Made by a program: the position numbers and the translations under genes. From Closterium sp. Naga37s-1 (taxonomy: Eukaryota > Streptophyta > Zygnematophyceae > Desmidiales > Closteriaceae), in the NCBI GenBank assembly GCA_947471745.1, contig CANJKZ010000114.1, positions 62,001-126,000 of the forward strand: 64,000 nt of DNA, written 5' to 3'. Below the pieces are notes generated by a model that did no database searches, had not been told where the DNA came from, and saw only the letters and a program-made list of their open reading frames with translations. This document shows positions 39,047 through 50,400 of the stretch, piece after piece. Each line of letters starts with the position of its first letter. Position 1 is the stretch's first letter.

Positions 39047-42000
39047 CTACCCCTTGATAGATTTTGTTCTCATCCATCCCTTCGCACGCAGCGAAGGAGA
39101 CTTGTGGGGGACCAGGGACTCCATCAGCTTCCTAACTCTATGGTGCTTCGCTGTGTCATGAACAGCAGCAGGAGATGCCTCATCCTCAATCTGCAAAAGA
39201 AGAAAAAGCATACGTAACAAACATGTTAAGTATAGATCCAAGGACAGCAAACAAGGCAAGCACACGACGATTATATGACACCATACCTTCACAACTTTCT
39301 TTTGGAAGCAAGAAAAGTCCCTTCTTCTCAGGGCAGACCGAAGCATCTGCCGGGCTGCCCGCCCGAAGCTCTCCTCCGCTTCCCGAGCCAAAGCCGACAG
39401 GGCAGGCTGCACCTCAGCCGCCAGGTCCGGCCGAAGCTCCGCCTGTCCCGAAGCACAGCGCAGAGCCAGCAGCACCACCACAGATGCAATCTCAACCGGC
39501 CATTCCCCTGCTGTCACGTCCAGTCGGCTCAAAAACACGTCTACAGCTTCAGCCAGGTTGAACCCGCAGGTAACACCTCCCCCAGAAACCCCTCCCTCGG
39601 CCACCCCCCCTGCTGATTCCCCAGCTGATTCTGGCCTGTGCCTATCCAACCCACCCCCACCACCTGCCCCGGAACCTCCTGCTGCAGTCGGGTGCGAGTG
39701 CATGAGGGAGTGGATGAGTGACGGGCTGGTGATGCCGGTTACCAGCTGTAACACCACAATGCCGTACGCATGCACATCGTCACTTAGTACGCCCGTGCTG
39801 CTGCTGCCATGCTGGCACGGACCCTCCACTCCCACTGCTGTGCTGCTGCTGGGGTTAGAATAAGAAGCAGAGGCAGAATAACTATTCCCTGGGCTGCCAA
39901 AGAAGGGAGATGAAGAGAAAGAGAGGCCAGCGCCGCTGAGTTTACACGCGGAGTTACGGTCCAGAAGCACGTTCTGTAGAGTCACGGCGCCGTGCAGCAC
40001 AGGCGGCGAGTGCTGGTGCATGAACAGCAGCGCGCCTGCCAGCTCAGAGGCCAGTCGAAGCCGGTCCACCCAGGAGAGCCATATTGCCTCTAGCTCCTCC
40101 TCCTCCTCCTCTCCGAAGGTAATGCCCCGCTCTCCGCTAGGAGAAGCAGCAGCACCGTCCCCTGCACCGCTGCTGCTGTTACCAGCACCCTCCTCTGCTG
40201 CAGTAACACCACCACCACCACCAGAACCACCACCACCATCACCAGCGGCAGCAGCGGTGGCAGCGGCAATAAGGGAGTGGATGCGGGAGAGGCAGGAAGA
40301 GAGGCTGCCTCCAGGAGCGAACTCATAGACCAGACAGGGGTACTCGGGGCAGTGACCCATGAGCAGCAGCAGGTGTGGGTGCCTGAGACGCCTTAACACG
40401 TCCACTGCTGCTTGCACCGCTGCTTGTACTCTCTCTCGGGACACCTGACCCCCCTCTGTGGACGGATCAAGGAGACCGGAGGAACCAAATGAACCAAACG
40501 CACCCGATGAGGCAACAGCAGCACCATCTGCTTCCACCACCCGCTCCTCCTCCTGCTTTCCCCCTCCCCCTGCTCCATCTTTTGCAGTCCTCTCATTCTT
40601 GTCTGTCCTTCCTGAAGCCTCCTCGTGCACAGTCAGCAGTTTGATCGCCACCTGGCATCCGAATATCTCCCCCCGGTAACTCGGCCCGAGCCTGCCTCGG
40701 CCAATCAGCTGCGAGGGCGAGAACCCCCCCGTGGCTCGGAGAATCTGGTCCGGGGGAAAGCGGTGGCAGTCCGCCGAGTCTACCCGGCTGGTTTGGAATC
40801 CGGCTTGGGAGGACGAGGACGAGAACGAGGAGGAAGGGAGCGGGATAGGGAAAGATTGCTGGTCACTACCCCCTATTCCGGGATTACTGCTGCTGCTGCT
40901 GTTGGCAGGGCTGGCAGCACCACACGACCCACCATCTCTTGACCCTTCTCTTGCTGCCACCGCTGCAGCATTCCCTGCTGCCGCTGCAACCTCTGCTGCA
41001 ACTGCAACTGCCTCGACACCTACCCCCATCTCCCCCTCACTCCCCATGCTCCTCCTGCCAGACACCCACAGCTTCTTCCCCACCACCACAGGTTGCTGTG
41101 GGACTGCTGGGGACCCCTCTCCCTTCAAGCCTTTCTCAGGGTGATTTCCCCCTTGCTCCAATCCACCCTTCGAAATCCCTCTTCCGCTCTCTCTTTCTGC
41201 CTTGCTTCCTCCTTCTCTCCCTCCTTTTCTCCCTCCCCCTATTGCTTGCTCGTGGGATACAGTCCTTGCTACCTTCATTCCTCCGGTCCCTCTACCCCCC
41301 ACTGGGCCTGTGAGCGGGGTTACGTTCGGCGACGGCGAGCCTACCGAAGCTGCTCCCGAGCCTGCCGCCGAACCTCCTACAGAGGCTGAGGTTGGGGCGA
41401 TACGAGGAACGATGAGTAGGCTCGTGTCGATTCCCTCAAACTCGTTTCCCTTCACGTGGAAATCCTCGCTCCCCTGGTGCGAATGCCACCCGGACCCGGA
41501 CTGCCCACCTGAAAACCCACCTGAAAAACCACCTGAGAAACCACCTGAACGTCCACCTGAGCCCTTGGCAGCTTGCATATCAGAGTGAATCGCGGACAAC
41601 CCAGCAGCCACACTCTCCAGCCCCTTCCACAGGGGAGACTTATCCCCATGCGATCTCTCCCCATGCGCCTTCTCCCCCTGCCCCGTCCCCTTGCCATAAC
41701 CCCCCTGTCCGCTCTGTCCCCCCTTGCTGCTGCTGCTGCTGCTGGTGCTGGCGGTGCCACTGACAGAGGAGGAGGAGGGGAAGAAGCCTCGGCCCCTGGT
41801 GGGGTGGGGAGGGGGGGTGCCCTGGGGGGTGATGGAGGCAGAGGAGGAGGAGCCGCCTGAGTGGATGCGCGTGTGGTGGGCCGTCCCCTGCTGCCGCTGC
41901 TCATCCTGCTTCTCCTGCTGATCCTGCTGCTGCAGCCCCTGCTTCTGCTGCCCCTGCTGCTGCCCCTGCTGCTGCTGCCCGCCTGTCAGAGCAGGGTGCA

Positions 42001-42613
42001 CGGGGGACGGTTTGTGCTGCTCGACCAGAATCTTCTGCAGGCCGGTGAACTGCTGCCGCATCTGCTGCTGCAGCCGCACCATGCGCTGCCGGTCCGCCTC
42101 TGATACCGGCCCACTGTTCGACCCTGCTCCTGCTCCAGCCGCCGCTGCTGCTGCTGCTGATACTGCTCCTGCTCTCTCCCCTGCCGCACCCGCCTCGTCT
42201 CCCATGCCCCCTCCTCTCCTCCCAACCCCTCCTGCTCCTGCTCCTGCTGCTCCTGCTCCTGCTCCTGGTCCCCCTCGTCCTCCAGGGGTTAACGCCCCAG
42301 GGCTGGTTCCAGGGAGAGAGAAGCCTCTGGGGGAGGCCAGAGGGACGAGTGTGTTCGGGTTGTCTTGGCTAGCCGCCCGGCCGAACCTCACGTTACTGTT
42401 CATTGTGTTGCTGTTCCCGGCATACGGCCCAAAAGCACCTGAGGATTCACCTGGGGTTCGCCCGTCTCTGCTGGAGGCGCTGAGGCAGCCAGGGCTGGGG
42501 GTGGGAGCGCGGGACGGGTGGGGGGAGGTGCTATCTGGGACGATGATTCGCAGCGGACGGAATTTTCGCTGCCCGACGGGCAGGTTCTGCTGCTGGTCGG
42601 GCAGATGCTGCGA

Positions 42614-42658
<45 letters not shown>

Positions 42659-45600
42659 TTGTTGTTTCTGCTGCTGCAGCAACTGAAGCTGCTTCAGCAC
42701 CTGCTGCTGATGCTGCTCCTCATGCACTGTCGACGGCGTTGGCAGCAGCACCGCTGGCACCCCAGCACCAGCAGCAACACCCCCACCACCACCACCACGA
42801 CCAGCACCAACACCACCAGCAGCACCAGCAGCACCAGCAGCACCAGCAGCACCAGCACCAAAGCCAACGCTACCAGCAGCAGGCACCCCACCAGGACTTC
42901 CCAAGGCGGCTGCAGCACTCCCTGCGCGCACGCGACCCGCCACCTCAGCTCTATCCCACAGAGACACAATGCGCTGCTGCCCGATGGCCACCCGCTGCAG
43001 CTCTGCCTCCCAGTCTGCTATTGTGAAGGAGGACTTGGGCCGACACACCGCATCGTACCCATCGTCATCATCGTCGTCGTCCTCATCATCCTCGCCCTCG
43101 TTATAGTCGTCCTCGTTATAGTCGTTGTCGTTGTCACTTTCAGCGTCGTTTTCTCCGCCGTCATTGTCGTAACAGTGTTCATCAGCAGGATAGCCAGCAG
43201 CAGCAGCGGCGGTGGCGGCGGCGGCGGTGGCAGCAGGAGCATGAGCCGCAGAGGAGGAGGAAGAACCAGAGGAGCCAGCTTTGCGTGAAGCGGGAGTGGC
43301 AGAAGAAGACGAGGAATGCGAGTCGGGAAAGTGAGGTGATGCCGATGCGGCAGGGGCGGCAGGATTTGGACTGGAGGGGCTGCCTTTGCGTGGTTTGGAC
43401 TTGCGTGAGCGTTTGGAGGAGGAGGAGGAGGAAGAGCCTGGTTGGCCCACCACTAGCATGCATCCGGGAGGCAGGCGGCGGAGCAAGGGGTGTGTGGATT
43501 GAGTGAGAAGGCGGAAGACAAACCTGGGGGGGGGGAGAAGGGAAGGAAATGGGGAGAGAAAGGGAGAAAATAAGAGAAGCGAGGGGAGACAAAGGGGGGG
43601 CGGGAGGCAGGCGGCGGAGCAAGGGGTGTGTGGATTGAGTGAGAAGGCGGAAGACAAACCTGGGGGGGGGAGAAGGGGGAGGAGGGTTGGGAGAGGAGGA
43701 GAAATGGGGGAGGAGTTTGATACTGATTGATTGCCGTGCCACGAGCCTGGTTGCCTTGCTGCATTCAGGGGGTAGACAAGGCACAACAAAGCAACCAGCT
43801 CACCTCGTCGTCCTTCCACCCACCCACTTCCCTTGCTGCTTCCACCCACCTCATATTCCCCACGTATAATCTCTCTGCTGCAGTGGCCCGCACGGCCTGG
43901 CAGAGAGCCTTCACGGGACACTCGTGCACTCACCCACCCACCTCCTGTTCCCCACATATAATCTCTCTGCTGCAGTGGCCTGCACGTCCTGGCACAGAGC
44001 CTCGTCCCTGCGCTACCCCCACTCCACGTGCACGCGCACAGGCACCCCCTTGATCCCCACACACACGCACCCACCTCTTGTTCCACACACACGCACCCGC
44101 TTGATCCCTCCGCACCCACCTCTTGTTCCCCACGTATAGGCGCTCTGCTGCAGTTGCCCGCACGGCCTGGCACAGAGCCTCGTCCCTGCGCTGCCCCCAC
44201 TCCACGTGCACGCGCACAGGCACCCCCTTGATCCCCACACACACGCACCCCCTTGATCCCCACACACACGCACCCTCTCCACGTGCACTCGCACAGGCAT
44301 CCCCCCACACACACGCACCCGCTTGATCCCCACCCACCCACCTCTTGTTCCCCACGTATAGGCGCTCAGCTGCAGTGGCCCGCACAGCCTGGCAGAGCGC
44401 CTCGTCCCTCCGCTGCCCCCACTCCACGTGCACGCGCGCAGGCACGCGCGCCTGCCCGCATTGCGCCAGCAGCGGCTGCAGCAGCGCCTGCAGTACAGGG
44501 GACACCCCCTCGCTGCTGCCCCCGCTGCTCTTCTGCTGGAGGGCCGCGCCCACTGAGGAGAGGGGGAAAGGGCAGGAGGGAAGCAGGGATAAAGAGAGGG
44601 TGTTTCAGTAGAGCATTTTACTGCCACTGCTTCCACTCGCAAGCGCACAGGCACCCGCGCCTGCCCACATTGACCCAAGGAGCACCCCTTGGTGGTGGGA
44701 GACATTACAGGAGTTCTAAACACAAATGGTGCTCCCTAGCGCACAGGCACCCGCGCCTGCCCGCATTGTTTCAGCAGCGCCTGCAGCACTTAGGACAACT
44801 CTCCCTCGCTGCTGCCTTTCTGCTGGAGTACCGCACCCACTGGGCCCAGGGGAGACACGCACGGGGAAAGGGGGGGGAGAGGCAGGGGGAGCAGAGAAGA
44901 AAAGAGGTGTGTCAGTAAGGCCTTGTCACGCCAGTGCTGCTGCTGTCCCCTCGTTCGGCCTCCGCTGCTGGCCCCACTCCACGTGCACACGCACAGGCAC
45001 TCGCGCGCGCCTTCCCACACTGCTCCAACAGCGGCTGTAGCACGAGATAGGAAATGCAGGAGAACGCGGAGGCAGTGAAAAAAAGAAATATCACTTGACC
45101 TCGCCTAAGGCCCACCAAACACACGCTGTACTACTACAGATACCTATACACAGGAGGGTTTAGGGCAACACTACTCACAAACGCGGAGCTCTTTATCCGC
45201 CACAAAGCACAGCACAATCTCGTCCAACCCTAAACTCCATTCCAGCCCGCCCTATTGTAACGAGTTTTGAGACGTCACAAACGCCTGTACACACGAGGGA
45301 TTAGGGCAGCAGTACTTACAAATGCCGAGCCCTTCTCCCGCCACGAAGCACAGCACTACCTCAATCCCCGGACTCGACTCCAACCCCGCTTTGCATCTTC
45401 CTCCCCCTGCACCTCTTCCTTCTTGACTCGGCTCCACCTCTCCTCCTCCTCCTCCTCCTCCTCCTCCTCCTCCTCCTCCTCCTCCTCCTCCTCTTCTCTC
45501 TTCCCCGTCCGTGTCTCTATCACCAGAAACCCCCTCTCGTCCTTTCTCCGCAGCTTCCTTCTCCAGCTGCTTCTGCCGGTCGTGTAACGCTAACGTTAAC

Positions 45601-45698
45601 AGAGCACCGTTAAGTTCCATGTTCTTGACGGAGTTCGCTTCCACCATCCAGAGCCTCGGCGGAGAGAGTCCGGTTCGGTCGGTAGCGGATGACGCCAT
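39047..45698 (-). CDS. Large USP-like/pseudokinase protein of the plant U-box-kinase type, no U-box
   Basis: Minus-strand exons 45698-45320, 44552-44342, 43523-39287 and 39190-39047 give about 1,656 residues; phases close. The N-terminus (exons 1-3 start) resembles a universal-stress-protein fold (IEVVLCFVAGEG, VHVEWGQRRDEALCQAV, LYVG, LPPGCMLVVG). About 900 residues of Ser/Gly/Gln-rich sequence follow, including a polyglutamine run. A kinase-like domain then begins at FPPDQILRATGGFSPSQLIG. It has VAIK (lysine present), RHPHLLLLMGHCPEYPCLVYE and LASELAGALLFMHQ, as in plant U-box kinases, but HRD is replaced by HGAV (HGAVTLQNVLLD) and DFG by GAG (KLSGAGLSF). Catalysis is therefore unlikely. 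No U-box follows. The last intron (96 bp, stop-free, in frame) may be retained. Confidence 0.85.
42600..42675. repeat. CTG/CAG repeat coding polyglutamine
   Basis: A run of CTG with TTG interruptions on the plus strand encodes about 20 glutamines in the minus-strand pseudokinase protein. Confidence 0.9.
43585..43665 (-). repeat. Copy of pseudokinase exon 3 start
   Basis: The minus-strand acceptor C-run and the FVFRLLTQSTHPLLRRLPP coding at 43523 downward recur at about 43663-43591, 140 bp upstream. Both copies have the same in-phase acceptor; the copy then reads into C/T-rich sequence. Confidence 0.85.
43855..44240 (-). repeat. Three downstream copies of pseudokinase exon 2 end
   Basis: Units ending near 44130, 43945 and 43855 repeat the CACGTGGAGTGGGG to GTGGGGAACA coding and a GTGGGTGG donor. 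They lie in intron 2, separated by CACACACGCACCC repeats. Identity falls with distance from the master exon (44552-44342). Confidence 0.82.
44625..45065 (-). repeat. Upstream partial copies of pseudokinase exon 2
   Basis: Pieces near 44640-44680, 44735-44835 and 44950-45050 repeat parts of exon 2 (AALQQK, LLEQCG-ARA) with frameshifts. They lie in intron 1. Confidence 0.75.
45172..45250 (-). repeat. Copy of pseudokinase exon 1 end
   Basis: It repeats the exon 1 end (IVLCFVADKEL against VVLCFVAGEGL) with a GTGAGT donor. It is 134 bp downstream of the main donor at 45319. Confidence 0.8.
45438..45493. repeat. (CCT)n repeat coding polyglycine
   Basis: About 18 CCT units on the plus strand, read as GGA/GGG-type polyglycine in exon 1 of the minus-strand pseudokinase gene. 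Confidence 0.95.
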
Positions 45699-47464
45699 GT
45701 TTCCGTGATAAACAACTAGCCTTTGAAACACCCTAGACCAGCCCTTGAAACGCGTTTCTTTCAAGGCGCCAAGCCTTCAACACAAGTCTCAACAGCGCGA
45801 GAGACAACAGACGCGGTGTTGCTCGAGTTTGGTTCCACTACCTTATTACATGCTCTTGTCCTAACGGAGTCTTGCTGGGTCAGACGTCGCGAAGACTATC
45901 AAGAAGCCCTAAGCTGCTCGCCGCCAGCGAGTAAGATTGTTAGTCTGGGAGCTGGACGCTGGTCGGCATCGGTGAAGTGATGAACGTTGAATTGCAGTCG
46001 AGGTCAGACTACCCTAAGCTGCTCGCAGTGCAGAACGGCTTGAGTACTATTTGAAAGCAACGTTCTCGGACTACTGCGATAAATAAAATGATGACGGAAT
46101 TGGCTTAGGCAGCTTAGCCCTCAGCTATCTAGCTTCGCGGGATGTGAAGTTTGAAATTTCGAACAGCGCCAAGAATGTAGGGAAGGGAAGAGAATGAACG
46201 TTGACCAGGGTCATCGAGGAAGAGACCAGTCAGTTACGTTACGGCAGCAAGCTGAGGGACCACGTAAGCAGCCACGAGGGGGACGTGTGAGGTACGGACA
46301 AATGCAGCTTATGCTCGTCGTGTCTCCTGACTCGTGGTCAGCCACATGGAAGTGGCATGGATTGCGTTCTTCTGGAAGCTATGAAAATAGAAAAGAAACG
46401 CTTCTGTGTGGACTTAGGAGTCGGGTCAGTCGGGACTGGCTGGACTTGCAGCATTGTGGAGGTACAGTGAGGTAAAATCGGAAACGGAGGGGTTGTGAAA
46501 TGCGAAGAGTACGGTTTTGAAGGCAAAAAGAGCGGGTGATTGCGGTACATTACGGTGCGTTCAGCGACAAGCACCTCAGGACAGCATGGCTGTTACGATG
46601 TTAGCGTGACGGTTAGCTTCACGGCATCGTAACGGCGATGACGAAATGGACGGCATGGATGAACCCGTTGTCTCGAGCGTGATGTAACGAGCGCCCTCGA
46701 CATTCTCGAAGTCGTGTTTCCTGCGCTGGACGAAGCCGCAGTCAGTTGCCGAAATGCAGTTCGAGAAAAAATGTATTCCAGACCTAGGACGAAATTGAGC
46801 AACATCTCTGATAGTCACAAATTACCGAGGTTACTAATAGCGGAGTAATCCTTCATATTCGAGCCGCTTTTACCAGCCAACCAATGAAAGGTGTTGATCC
46901 AACTATTGAAAGCCGTTGAGCTGGGCAACTAATTACAGTGACTGAAATTAACGAACGAGATTCTCCGATCATTTGAATGGGAAAGCCACGTCACTTGGCG
47001 GTGAGCGCGTGTGTGTGGTTTGAAGCAGGCTGATCCAACTGAAATGCCAGAATGGCTTATCCGTGTCGTGAGCTGTTCTGGCGAACTGTGCTAAGTTCGT
47101 CTGCTCAATACCTTACTCAACCGTTTGGAAAGAGTATTCCAGCTCTTTGTATCGCAAGTAATGCAGAGTCACTTCCTTCCCAATTTGTCGGAGTATCACT
47201 ACTCTGTTCTTCGAGGACAGGACTTCCACCTTGGCGGGAAGGCTAATTAGCTATTTATCCATGAGTTTTGGAATCATTGTGCCTGTTACTATCAGGTCTC
47301 TTAGCTATTTATTGGCATCCATCACGATCAGAAAAAATAGAACGATTTCCTGATCGCGTCGTAGGATAACGGTGGCGTGACGCTGACTCGAAGCACCTAC
47401 TTCTGTTGTTTAGCCCGCGAATCAGCGGAAACGGCGATTGATGCTCTGGGCTAGTGAAAGCGCC
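45699..47464. other. Divergent intergenic region, no gene seen
   Basis: This lies between two divergently transcribed genes and should contain both promoters. AT-richer than its surroundings. No coding or RNA feature was recognised. Confidence 0.6.
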
Positions 47465-50400
47465 ATGGCGACACAACTGTCCAGGTTCTCATACCGTTTA
47501 AGTATGAAAAGCACAACACGGCCTCCGTCATTTACGAGCAGAAGCGAAAGTTTACGCTTAGCGAAATATGGGGTAACCTCCACATGGAAGCCAGGTGTAA
47601 CCATCAAGTCAGTGGTAACCGTAACGAACCAAACACAACGTTCTGCCAGTAACAATGTACCGAGCCGTCTGACGCGGGGGGTAATCTCTTCTATAACCCC
47701 AGCATCATCGTCATCAGCAGCGTGTAACCCCCGAGGCTTCGGATGCTATGTCGGACACAGAAAAGCTTGTCGGAGATTTCTTAAAGCCACTCTACGAATT
47801 CCGGGTGCTGCGATCGGCAGTGGGGCGGGACTGGTGGATGAGGCGGAGACGAGAGGAGAGGCGGAAGCAGGAGGCGGAGGATCGGGGGAAGCAGCACGCG
47901 GGGAATCGGGGGAAGCGACTGAAGCAGGGAAGGCAAGCGGAGAGGAGTCTGGGAATGGTGAGGAGCGGAGAGCGAAAAGTGGCGGAGATTTGCCAACGGA
48001 TGCTATGAGCACTCGCGGGAGTTCTGGGAGATCGAGCGAGGGAAGAAGGGGAAGGAGCGAAACGGGCTTGGACGAGAGAATGCAGAATGCGGACGGCGAG
48101 ACGGAAATGAAACGCGAAGAGAGAGCGCTCGCGAGATTTGCCAAGGGAGTTCGCGCGTTTGTTACCAGCAATTTTCTCCTCGTTGGTGAGTAGAACGTTC
48201 TGGAAGCCAGCTGTACTCACGTATGTCTCATCCGTCTCCTCCCTCCCTCTTGCTCTTTCGCCTGTGAGCAATGCATATGGTGTGACTCTTGAGGTTGGGC
48301 TTGAAGTAATGTCTCTGCAGTGAGTGTGTACGGCCCTCTTTCAGGCTATCAACGCGCCTATTAACTCTTCCTTCCTCTCCTACCCCTTCCCAGCCCACCT
48401 TTCCCCACTTTCTCCCCGTTTCCTCCCCTTTACTCTTCCCCTTTTTCCTGCTTTCCCACTTCTCCTCCCCCTTTCGCTTCTCTTTCCTCCAGCCAGTCAG
48501 CCATCTGTCGTGTTTCGAGTCGACTCTAAAGACGACTCATTTTTCGCTTCTCTTTCCTCCAGCCAGTCAGCCATCTGCACGGGAAGGGAATTGCACGGGG
48601 ATCGCACAGACTGTGCGGCACCGTGCATGCTCCCATGTGTTGAACTGACTGCCTATTGGACTCACCTTCCCCGCCGTCACCCTTCCCCCACGCCTAATCA
48701 GCACTGGTTAATCACCATTGGCTGTGCTCCCTCTTCACCCTACTTCACTGCAGCATTCAGCACGGGAATCGCACTGGCTGTGCTGCACCCGACTCCCAGG
48801 CGTAGGCCGTTTCTTTCACTCTCCTTCTCAAGCTCGCCTTTCCTTTTTCGCTCCTCCCACATGCCATCCTGCTGCTCACATGCCATGCTGCTGCCCCTCC
48901 ACCCCCCTTCGCTGCAGCCATCAGCACAGGAATCGCACTGGCAGTGATGCACCCTGCGCCAGGCATTTACGCTCAGTCAAAGATCGGCCTTGCGCGCTAC
49001 TGCACCTTTGGCATCTTCTTTGTCTCTGGTGGGTATGTTTTGATCTTTGGGTAGGGTGGAGGTGGGGAGTGTTCAGACATTTCTGAGCATTTCTGAGCGA
49101 GCTGCACGCGTGTTCAGACATTTCTCTGGTGGGTATGTTTTGATATTTGGGTAGGGTGGAGGTGGGGAGCAGAGCAGATTCGTAGCCGTTTAAGATAAGA
49201 CAAGCATGACACCTTTCGTGTCTGCCCAGTCATTCCACGTCACGTCACCTCACATGCCAAGTCATCTCACATGCCACGTCATCTCACATGCCACGTCACC
49301 TCCCATGCCACACGCACACCAGGCATAGCGTTGGACCTAGACGAGCTCCGACGGGCAGCCGGCTCGTGGCCCGCCTTCCTCTATGGCTCGGTGCGTCCCC
49401 TACAGCTTTGTTTGTTCCCTCTGAGCCTCAGCGGCCTATGAGCCGGATATGCCATGCTCTTGAGGCGCCTAAAAAGGAAAGGACCAGCCAGCTCGTGGCC
49501 CGCCTTCCTCTATGGCTCGCTGCGTCCTCCCTCCCTCTCTCTGAGCCGCCTATGAGCTGGCTATGTCACGCCCTTGTCCGGCTAATTACGTCCCACCCAA
49601 CCGTTGCCTCTGCATGCATCTCATCAGTAGCATCTCTCTCTCGCCTCGCCTCGCCATGCCCATTCCGTGGCTTGCATTTCCGTTGCAGGTAAGTTTTTTT
49701 CACAATTCTCAAAAACCACCCGCAGCGTTTTACAGCACTGTTGGTAGCACTACACACACGCCTGCATTCCAAACCCCCCACACCTCCCCCCTCAACCTTC
49801 CCGCTTTTCTTCTGTTCTCGCCCCATCCATTCCCCTCCCTCCAGCTATCCACGCTCGCCATAACGCCGCTCATGGCTCTTCTTGTGCTGCGCCTGCCGCT
49901 GCTGCCGCGGGAGCTACCTACAGGTGTGCAGTGCGGTTCGGTCCGGTGAGCATCCCTTGATTTATTCATTCCGCAGGAGCTGCCTGCCTTTCCCTCATCA
50001 ACACGGGCCTTGCTCTCTCTTCTCCTTGCATGCCTGCGTGGCAATGGCAACATCACAGCAGCAGCCACCCTCCCATTGCCACGAGGTGACTTTTGAGTCG
50101 ACTCAAAAGTCACCTCCTCATCCCCACAGGCCTTGCTCTCTCTTCTCCTTGCATGCCTGCGTGGCAACATCACAGCAGCAGCCACCCTCCCATTGCCTCT
50201 CGCTCTCGCCCCACCCCATACCATACATCTCCCCCCTCCCACATTTCCCGTCCGTCTCCCCCATCTCCATCTCCTCCCCTCTCTAACTTCCTCCTTCCTT
50301 CCCCCTTCCATCTGCCTTGCCTCTCCCCACGGGACTTGTACTCGTCTACTGCATGCCTGGCACCATCACATCACAGCATTCCTTCCTAACGCTCCCCACT

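Noticed and set aside
41202..43288. Several plus-strand frames of 120-256 codons
   Set aside because: Antisense readings of the long Ser/Gly/Gln-rich exon of the pseudokinase gene.
47748..48008. An ATG-initiated frame in BASS4-like exon 1
   Set aside because: Out of phase with exon 2; the 47465 ATG gives a transit-peptide-like start and the correct phase.
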